Assembly: GCA_023432075.1 (NCBI GenBank)
Contig: JAEYVD010000252.1
Coordinates: 1 to 8,402, forward strand
Direction: 5' to 3'
DNA: 8,402 nt
Source: Pseudomonadota bacterium
GTDB taxonomy: Bacteria; Pseudomonadota; Gammaproteobacteria; Burkholderiales; Burkholderiaceae_B
Shown: in pieces, positions 1 to 5,530 of the stretch
Position numbering within the stretch: position 1 is the first letter of the stretch
How the letters are laid out: each line of letters starts with the position of its first letter
Position numbers and translations under genes: made by a program
The notes under the pieces: generated by a model
Databases searched by the model: none
What the model was told of the DNA's origin: nothing
Seen by the model: only the letters and a program-made list of their open reading frames with translations

Positions 1-36
1 TTATAATCGACAGCTCCTGGTCTATGCCATTTCCCC
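1..36. other. Possible junction (mobile-element edge, local indel or contig end) inside the TPP-enzyme gene
   Basis: The leftward gene matches its family well up to the residues HMVDR, then becomes unrecognisable over the last dozen codons at the window edge. These bases are also visibly richer in A and T than the rest of the gene. The frame stays open, but shifting by one base gives an early stop (TAG). This could be the end of an insertion sequence, a local indel, or simply a divergent stretch. No inverted repeat, target duplication or transposase can be seen because the sequence ends here. Confidence 0.25.
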
Positions 37-466
37 GGTCCACCATATGACGCGCCTGCTCCGCGGTGGTCGCCATCTGTACGTAATCATGCGCTACGTC
101 CTTGAACAGGCTGATCAGGTCCACTTCCTGCTGGTAGTCGCCGCCCAACGCGCTGCGCGCCTGCTGGCCCACCAGCGCCACCACCGGCTGATGATCCAGT
201 TTGGCGTCGTACAGGCCGTTGAGCAGATGGATGGCGCCGGGACCGGACGTCGCCAGGCACACGCCCACCTGCCCCGTGAACTTGGCATGGGCGCACGCCA
301 TGAACGCGGCGCTCTCTTCGTGGCGGGCTTGTATGAATTCCAGCGGTTCCTGCGTGCGGCCGAACGCGCCGATGAGGCCATTGATGCCGTCGCCGGGATA
401 TCCGTAAACCTTCCGCACGCCCCACTGCGACAGCCGCTTCAACACGAAGTCCGACACTGTTTCCAT
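1..466 (-). CDS. Thiamine pyrophosphate-requiring enzyme (PoxB / acetolactate-synthase-like), N-terminal part; runs off the left edge
   Basis: Translating the minus strand gives the N-terminal domain of a TPP-dependent decarboxylase of the pyruvate oxidase/acetolactate synthase superfamily. The family-typical YGYPGDGING motif lies at about residues 21-30. RHEESAAF follows at 48-55, where Glu50 sits at the position of the glutamate that activates the TPP aminopyrimidine ring. TSGPGAIHLLNGLYDAK and PVVALVGQQ come next. The usual cytosolic chemistry is decarboxylation of a 2-oxo acid such as pyruvate, but the substrate cannot be fixed from this fragment. I chose the ATG at 466 because GGAG (476-473) lies 6 bases upstream and the protein then starts METVSDF, as relatives do. 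The in-frame ATG at 478 (MEKRMETV) is the alternative. About 155 of an expected 550-600 residues are present. After VDR (about base 36) the codons read GNGIDQELSII, which does not resemble the usual continuation (see findings). The gene is transcribed divergently from glgA. Confidence 0.85.
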   Translation of the reverse strand, partial: METVSDFVLKRLSQWGVRKVYGYPGDGINGLIGAFGRTQEPLEFIQARHEESAAFMACAHAKFTGQVGVCLATSGPGAIHLLNGLYDAKLDHQPVVALVGQQARSALGGDYQQEVDLISLFKDVAHDYVQMATTAEQARHMVDRGNGIDQELSII

Positions 467-596
467 ACGTTTCTCCATGCGGTCATCGTTGAAAGCGTCT
501 CCTTGCAGCAACCGCCGTTCCTGCCCCTGACGGGAATTTGGGCGCGCGCGCACAGCTAAAAATTACAAAGCGGCCGTTCGGGTGCGCTGCGCGCAT

Positions 597-619
597 CGTC
601 ATTCCGTCATTTGGATGAC
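597..619. repeat. Direct repeat CGTCATT x2 followed by an inverted copy (possible operator)
   Basis: CGTCATT occurs at 597-603 and again at 605-611, a period of 8 bases. The second copy also forms a perfect inverted repeat, GTCAT (606-610), TTGG, ATGAC (615-619). A repeated half-site plus an inverted one between divergent genes would suit a transcription-factor site. The arms are short, so chance is possible, and no regulator can be named. Confidence 0.3.
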
Positions 620-634
620 CCGCATCTGTGCTGC

Positions 635-644
635 ATTGCGCAAT
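635..644. repeat. 10-base perfect palindrome ATTGCGCAAT
   Basis: ATTGCGCAAT is self-complementary and sits in an AT-rich patch about 108 bases upstream of the glgA start. It could be half of an operator or merely chance. It is too short to be a terminator, although four further T residues follow at 645-648. Confidence 0.25.
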
Positions 645-706
645 TTTTCTTATGCCGCCGGGTTTGGGCACACGGCTTGCGTATGGGAGGGCCTCGGCGT
701 AATCGC

Positions 707-730
707 GGTCGAGTCGCAACTGTCTCGATC
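707..730 (+). other. Possible hairpin in the glgA leader
   Basis: GGTCGAG (707-713) can pair with CTCGATC (724-730) across a 10-base loop, giving a 7-base-pair stem with one G-U pair in RNA. It ends 12 bases before the GGAG ribosome-binding site of glgA (743-746). No T-run follows, so it is not an intrinsic terminator. A role in glgA translation is speculation. Confidence 0.2.
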
Positions 731-751
731 CGCCTATCAACTGGAGCAAGC

Positions 752-2320
752 ATGGCAAAGACAAGAACCCTGATTGTGGCGGGAGAAGCTTTCCCGCTGG
801 CCAAAACGGGCGGACTGGGAGATGCCATTACCGGCATGGCCCGCGCATTGATGGAGGCCAGAATGCCTCTAAGCGTGCTGTTGCCAGCGTATCGGGGCGT
901 GCGGGCCAAGCTGAACCGCGTGCGCGAAGTTGCGACGTTGCATGATTTGCCGGGCGGGCCGGCCGTCCTCCTGGAAGGCAAATGCCCCCAGTCCGGCATC
1001 GATTACCTGGTGCTGGAAAACGACGCGTTGTATGACCGCGGCGGCCTCTACGCCGACGAAAACGGGCGCGAGCACCCCGACAACGGCGTTCGCTACGCGG
1101 CCCTTGCGCACGCGGCCGTGCGCGTGGCGGCGGGATTGCCGGGCGTGGCGCGCCCCACGCTGGTGCACGCGCACGACTGGCATGCCGGTCTGGTGCCGCT
1201 GCTGCTGCGCGCGGCCGACTTGCCCGACGTCAAAAGCGTGATGACCATCCATAACCTGGCGTTCCAGGGGCTGTTCCCGATGGCCTGCGCGGACGAATTC
1301 GGCGTGCCGCAATGGGCCCGCAGCGATGATGGCGCCCAGGCATGGGGGCAGCTGAACTTCCTGAAGGCCGGCATCCGCTACGCGGACCGCGTCACCACGG
1401 TCAGCCACACCTATGCGCGCGAAATCATGACGCCCGAATTCGGTTGCGGCCTGGATGCGCTGCTGCGCAGCCGTGCGGACGACCTGCTGCCGATCCCGAA
1501 CGGCATCGACGACGTGCTGTGGAATCCCGCGCACGACCCGTATCTGCGCAGTCATCGCTATTCCGTTCGCGATCTCACCAACAAGATCCACTGCAAGGCG
1601 GCGTTGCAACGGGAGTTCGGCCTGCGGCCGGACCTGGGCGCGACGGTGATCGGCATGGGCAACCGGCTGACGGAACAGAAGATGGCGGACGTCGCGGTGC
1701 ACGCGCTGCCCGAGGCGCTGGACCGTCATCCCAACCTGCAGATCGCCATTCTGGGCCAGGGCGATCACCGGCTGGAAGAAGCCCTGCAGGACATTTCGCG
1801 CCGCTACCCCGGCCGCTGCGCCACCCATATTGGTTACGACGAGGGCATTGCCCATCGTCTGCACGCGGGTTCCGACATCCTGCTGCATGCCAGCCGCTTC
1901 GAGCCGTTCGGCCTGACGCCGCTGTATGCGATGCGCTACGGCACCCTGCCGATCGGCTCGCGGGTGGGCGGCATGGCCGACACGATCCAGGACCCGGGTC
2001 CGCGCGCCCCGCTGTCGGCCATGGCATCGGCCACCGGCCTGCTGTTCGAAGGTGACTCGCCGCAAGCCATGAGCGCCGCGATCGACCGCGCCATCGACCT
2101 GCGTGGCCACGGCATTCTGTGGCGTCTGATGCAGCGCAACGCGATGAACAGCGATTTTGGCTGGCGCGCCGCGGTCAGCCTGTACGCCAGCCTGTACCGG
2201 TCGCTGGTGGAACCCGATTACCGCGATGCGGCGCCCGCCTCGGCTGCACAGCCGGCCGATGTGTCGGCCGTCAGCCGCCGCCAGCCGCGAACCGGCGGCG
2301 CGATGCCCGCCGCCATCTAA
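752..2320 (+). CDS. glgA: Glycogen synthase, ADP-glucose dependent (GT5)
   Basis: GlgA transfers glucose from ADP-glucose to the non-reducing end of an alpha-1,4-glucan in the cytoplasm. The 522-residue product is about the usual length or slightly above. The GT5 signature KTGGLGD is at residues 18-24 (Lys18 binds ADP-glucose). HAHDWHAGL is at 139-147, TIHNLAFQGLF follows, and PNGIDD is at 249-254. NRLTEQK (304-310) supplies the phosphate-binding Arg305 and Lys310. EPFGLTPLYAMRYG starts at Glu384, the conserved C-domain glutamate; many relatives have Cys where this has Phe385. All key residues are present, so it should be active. The ATG at 752 is chosen because GGAG lies 5 bases upstream and the start matches the family; the frame is open further upstream but unrelated. 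Residues 492-522 form an Ala/Pro-rich tail, probably disordered. It is the first gene of an apparent operon, 12 bases before glgE. The GT5 motifs argue against a mycobacterial GlgM-type (GT4) enzyme. Confidence 0.95.
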   Translation: MAKTRTLIVAGEAFPLAKTGGLGDAITGMARALMEARMPLSVLLPAYRGVRAKLNRVREVATLHDLPGGPAVLLEGKCPQSGIDYLVLENDALYDRGGLYADENGREHPDNGVRYAALAHAAVRVAAGLPGVARPTLVHAHDWHAGLVPLLLRAADLPDVKSVMTIHNLAFQGLFPMACADEFGVPQWARSDDGAQAWGQLNFLKAGIRYADRVTTVSHTYAREIMTPEFGCGLDALLRSRADDLLPIPNGIDDVLWNPAHDPYLRSHRYSVRDLTNKIHCKAALQREFGLRPDLGATVIGMGNRLTEQKMADVAVHALPEALDRHPNLQIAILGQGDHRLEEALQDISRRYPGRCATHIGYDEGIAHRLHAGSDILLHASRFEPFGLTPLYAMRYGTLPIGSRVGGMADTIQDPGPRAPLSAMASATGLLFEGDSPQAMSAAIDRAIDLRGHGILWRLMQRNAMNSDFGWRAAVSLYASLYRSLVEPDYRDAAPASAAQPADVSAVSRRQPRTGGAMPAAI

Positions 2321-2324
2321 GGAG
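2319..2324 (+). promoter_or_regulatory. Ribosome-binding site of glgE (fixes a GTG start)
   Basis: AAGGAG overlaps the last base-pairs of the glgA stop codon and lies 8 bases upstream of a GTG at 2333. No ATG is suitably placed, so this site decides the start. Overlap with the glgA stop suggests that ribosomes finishing glgA could feed glgE. Confidence 0.7.
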
Positions 2325-2332
2325 CCAGCCCG

Positions 2333-5300
2333 GTGCCCCCTCCCACCGTCCCCGCGCCGACCCGCGCCCCGCTACGTCTCTATCACGCCCGCGCTGGCCT
2401 GCCGGAAGGCGATGCCGCCGTCCAGGCCTTGTGCAAACGTCTCGCGCAGCGCGGATTCAACGCCGTGCTGGTGCCGGCCCCGTGGCTGACCGGACCTCAG
2501 CCGGGTTCGCGCGCCGCGCAGGACGCGGACATGGCACGGATGAACGGCCAGGAAGCACCGATTACCCAGTGGTACACCCAGATGACGGCGCTGCTGTCGG
2601 CGCACGGCTTGTCGCTGTTCGTTGACGTGATTCTGGACCGCAGCGCGCGCAATGCGGTGACGACGACCGCGGAACCCGGATGGTACCGGTCGCTGCATGA
2701 AGCGCCCGCGCGCGACCCGCGCCTGACGCAGGAGGCGCGCGGGATGCTGCACCTGCCCGAAGGCGCCCTGCCTCCGGGGTTTCTGCCGGCCTGGACCGAA
2801 CGTTTGCTCGGCTGGACGCGCAGCGGGGTCAAGGGCCTGGTCTTCCAGGCGCCTCACCGGCTGCCCGCGGACGCCTGGCGAGAGCTGGGCGCCGCGCTGC
2901 GCGCGCAGAATCCGGACGTGCGCCTGATGGCCTGGACCCCCGGCCTGTCGCCCGTCAACCTGGCCGGACTGCGGGACGCGGGCTTCGACGCCGCGTTCTC
3001 TTCCCTGCCCTGGTGGGATTTCAAGTCGTCGTGGCTGGCGGAAGAGGACGCGCGCCTGCGCGCCATCGGCCAGGTCATTGCCGCGCCGCCCCAGTCCGGC
3101 GCGCAGTCGCCGTCCGAATTCGGCCAAAGCGCGCTTTGGAGCGCAGCCCTGTCGGGCGATGGCCTGATGCTCAACGACGAAGACGAACACCGCCTGCCGG
3201 ACGTGGAGGCGGTGAACGCCTGGTTTGCCGATTCGCGCCTGAAGGGCCCGCTATGCGTGCTGGGCGGACGCGACGGCAGTTGCACCGTGCTGCTGCGCGA
3301 CGCGGGCGATGGGGCAACGCTGGCCCTCGCGGTCAATCCCTCGCCGACGGCGCATGCGGGCGTGGACTGGGATGCGCTCGCCCCGATGCTGCCGCCGGCC
3401 GATCTCGTCCCTTTCACGCCGCCTGCTGGCTTGCAAGCTCAGGCCAATTCGCTGGCTGCGGGAGACTGCGCGCTGCTGATGTTCCAACCCACGCAGCCGG
3501 TACGCGACGCCGTGCGTCACCACCGGACCCGCGCCGATGACCTGGCTAACCAGCGCGTCGCGCTGGAGAACATCAGCCCCGCCGTCGATGGCGGCCTCTA
3601 TCCCATCAAGTCGATTCCGCACGCACGCATCGTCGTGCAGGCCGACATCTTCATGGATGGCCACGACCAGCTGGCCGCCGAGGTGCGCTGGCGCGCCAAG
3701 GACGAAGCACGCTGGCACACCGTGCCCATGACGCGCGGCCTGAACGACCGTTGGGAAGGCGCCTTCCGGCCGCGCCGCGTCGGGGCGCATGAGTTCGTGG
3801 TGGCCGCCTGGTTCGACGCCTGGCATACCTTTACTCACGACATCGAGGTCAAGCACCAGGCGGGCCGCGAAATCACGCTGGAGGTCCACGAGGGCCTTGC
3901 CCTGCTGCGCGACGCACTGGCCCGCGCCGACGCCGGGTCGCCCGCCGGCGCGGACGCCGAACCCGTGCGCCGTGCGCTCGCGGCATTCGCGGACGCCGAC
4001 CTGGCGCATCCCGTGCCGCCGACGCAGGCGCAGGTCGACGTACTGCTGGACCCGGCACTGGCGCGGACCATGCACGAACTGGACGACCACCCTTTCGAAG
4101 CAGTCACCGCCAATGCCTACCCGATCTGGGTTGACCGCAGCCAGGCCGTCCATTCCAGCTGGTACGAACTTTTTCCGCGTTCGCAGGCGGCCGAGCCGGG
4201 GCGCCATGGCACGTTTGACGACGTGATCGCGCGGCTGCCGGACATCCGCGAAATGGGCTTCGATGTGCTGTACATGCCGCCCATTCACCCGATCGGCCAG
4301 CGCAACCGCAAGGGTCGCAACAACAGCTTGCGCGCAGAGCCCGACGACGTGGGCAGTCCCTATGCCATTGGCTCGCAGAGCGGCGGCCACGACGCCATCG
4401 AGCCCGCGCTCGGCACCCTGCCCGACTTTCTGAACCTGGTGGATGCGGCGGCCCAGCAAGGCATGGAGATCGCGCTGGACTTTGCCATCCAGTGTTCGCC
4501 GGACCACCCGTGGCTGACGCAGCATCCTGACTGGTTCTCGTGGCGGCCGGACGGGTCGATGCGCTACGCCGAGAACCCGCCGAAAAAGTACGAGGACATC
4601 GTCAACGTGTCTTTTTACGGCGGCCAGAATCGGCGGGGCCGCAAGCTTGGTCTGTGGCGCGCGCTTCGCGACGTCGTGTTGTTCTGGGTACACCACGGCG
4701 TGCGGATCTTCCGCGTGGACAATCCGCACACCAAACCCCTGCCGTTCTGGCAGTGGCTGATCGGCGAAGTCCACGCGCAGCATCCGGATGTGATCTTCCT
4801 GTCCGAGGCCTTTACCCGCCCGAAGATGATGTACCGGCTGGCCAAGATCGGCTTCACGCAGTCGTACACGTACTTCACGTGGCGCAACGAGCGATCCGAG
4901 CTGGAAGCCTACCTGCAGGAGATCTCGTCGCCGCCGGCGGCCGACTTCTTCCGCCCGCACTTTTTTGTGAATACACCGGACATCAATCCGTTCTTCCTGC
5001 AGACCTCGGGCCGCCCCGGCTTTCTGATCCGCGCGGCGCTGGCCGCGCTGGGCTCGGGCCTGTGGGGCCTGTATAGCGGCTTCGAGCTCTGCGAGGGCGC
5101 GCCGCTGCCGGGCAAGGAAGAGTACCTGGACTCCGAGAAATACGAATTGCGCCAGCGCGACTGGCATGCCCCCGGCAATATCCGCGCCGAGATCACCCGC
5201 CTGAACCAGATCCGGCGCGCCAACCCGGCGTTGCAGACCCATCGCGGCCTGACGCTGGCCGCCAGCACCAACAACCGGGTGCTGGCTTTCTACAAGTCCA

Positions 5301-5530
5301 CGCCGGGCCACGGCAATGTGGTGCTTGCCGTCATCAGCCTGGATCCGTTCCAGACGCAGGAGACGCGCGTCGAGGCGCCGTTTTGGCTGTTCGGCGAATC
5401 CGACGCCGGGCAGCTGTCCGCCGAAGACCTGCTGACCGAAACCCGCGAGACCTGGCATCAGAAGCACCGAAGCCTGACGCTGCCCCCCGATCAACCTTAT
5501 CGCGTGTGGCGGCTTTCGCTGCATGGATGA
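2333..5530 (+). CDS. glgE: Alpha-1,4-glucan:maltose-1-phosphate maltosyltransferase (GH13) with amylase-like N-terminal extension
   Basis: GlgE moves maltosyl units from maltose-1-phosphate onto the non-reducing end of alpha-1,4-glucan. The 1065-residue product has two parts. Residues ~405-1065 match a stand-alone GlgE in length. They begin with the N/S domain (GGLYPIKSIPHARI from 420), then WYELFPRS, MPPIHPIGQRNRKGRNN and NPPKKYEDI. FRVDNPHTKP follows with Asp796 as the nucleophile, SEAFTRPKMMYRLAKIGFTQ with Glu825 as acid/base, and FVNTPDIN with Asp883. The spacing of these three fits characterised GlgE. YSGFELCEG and EEYLDSEKYELRQRDW close the barrel, followed by a C-terminal beta domain. 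Residues 1-~400 look like a second, degenerate GH13 barrel: LFVDVILDR resembles region I, but GVKGLVFQAPHRLP has Gln172 where the nucleophile should be, and LMAWTPG has Trp201 in place of the acid. Such an extension is known in proteobacterial GlgE. The GTG start follows a good AAGGAG. The stop overlaps the treS start by 4 bases. Confidence 0.95.
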   Translation: MPPPTVPAPTRAPLRLYHARAGLPEGDAAVQALCKRLAQRGFNAVLVPAPWLTGPQPGSRAAQDADMARMNGQEAPITQWYTQMTALLSAHGLSLFVDVILDRSARNAVTTTAEPGWYRSLHEAPARDPRLTQEARGMLHLPEGALPPGFLPAWTERLLGWTRSGVKGLVFQAPHRLPADAWRELGAALRAQNPDVRLMAWTPGLSPVNLAGLRDAGFDAAFSSLPWWDFKSSWLAEEDARLRAIGQVIAAPPQSGAQSPSEFGQSALWSAALSGDGLMLNDEDEHRLPDVEAVNAWFADSRLKGPLCVLGGRDGSCTVLLRDAGDGATLALAVNPSPTAHAGVDWDALAPMLPPADLVPFTPPAGLQAQANSLAAGDCALLMFQPTQPVRDAVRHHRTRADDLANQRVALENISPAVDGGLYPIKSIPHARIVVQADIFMDGHDQLAAEVRWRAKDEARWHTVPMTRGLNDRWEGAFRPRRVGAHEFVVAAWFDAWHTFTHDIEVKHQAGREITLEVHEGLALLRDALARADAGSPAGADAEPVRRALAAFADADLAHPVPPTQAQVDVLLDPALARTMHELDDHPFEAVTANAYPIWVDRSQAVHSSWYELFPRSQAAEPGRHGTFDDVIARLPDIREMGFDVLYMPPIHPIGQRNRKGRNNSLRAEPDDVGSPYAIGSQSGGHDAIEPALGTLPDFLNLVDAAAQQGMEIALDFAIQCSPDHPWLTQHPDWFSWRPDGSMRYAENPPKKYEDIVNVSFYGGQNRRGRKLGLWRALRDVVLFWVHHGVRIFRVDNPHTKPLPFWQWLIGEVHAQHPDVIFLSEAFTRPKMMYRLAKIGFTQSYTYFTWRNERSELEAYLQEISSPPAADFFRPHFFVNTPDINPFFLQTSGRPGFLIRAALAALGSGLWGLYSGFELCEGAPLPGKEEYLDSEKYELRQRDWHAPGNIRAEITRLNQIRRANPALQTHRGLTLAASTNNRVLAFYKSTPGHGNVVLAVISLDPFQTQETRVEAPFWLFGESDAGQLSAEDLLTETRETWHQKHRSLTLPPDQPYRVWRLSLHG

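Larger units (their letters stand above)
467..751. promoter_or_regulatory. Divergent intergenic region between the TPP-enzyme gene and glgA
   Basis: This 285-base region should contain the promoters for both directions. No strong sigma-70 promoter is visible for glgA. For the leftward gene, the minus strand has TGTAAT at 567-562 (five of six matches to the -10 consensus), but no good -35 lies 16-18 bases upstream. An AT-rich patch (about 555-570) and another (635-655) stand out from the GC-rich background and are the likeliest places for promoters. The region also holds a direct/inverted repeat cluster, a 10-base palindrome and a possible leader hairpin, listed separately. The glgA frame stays open upstream to about 611, but that stretch does not resemble glycogen synthase and I treat it as non-coding. 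Confidence 0.5.

Noticed and set aside
47..559. 170-codon plus-strand frame at the left end
   Set aside because: Opposite the TPP-enzyme gene, whose minus-strand translation matches a known family; the plus-strand product is unrecognisable.
562..590. Sigma-70 promoter for the TPP-enzyme gene based on TGTAAT (567-562)
   Set aside because: The -10-like hexamer is good but no -35-like hexamer is found at 16-18 bases; mentioned only in the intergenic entry.
635..660. ATTGCGCAAT plus T-run as an intrinsic terminator
   Set aside because: The stem would be at most 5 base pairs without a loop, and it lies between divergent starts where no transcript needs to end.
611..751. Upstream extension of glgA from a TTG at 611
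   Set aside because: The extra 47 residues do not resemble glycogen synthase, while ATG 752 has GGAG 5 bases upstream and gives a family-typical N-terminus.
869..2110. 413-codon open frame antisense to glgA
   Set aside because: Shadow of the glgA coding sequence; no protein-like motifs and no plausible independent signals.
3251..5524. 757-codon open frame antisense to glgE
   Set aside because: It mirrors a gene with unmistakable GlgE motifs and catalytic residues; long antisense frames are expected in GC-rich genes with biased third positions. Its translation is Arg/Gln/Val-rich with no recognisable domain.
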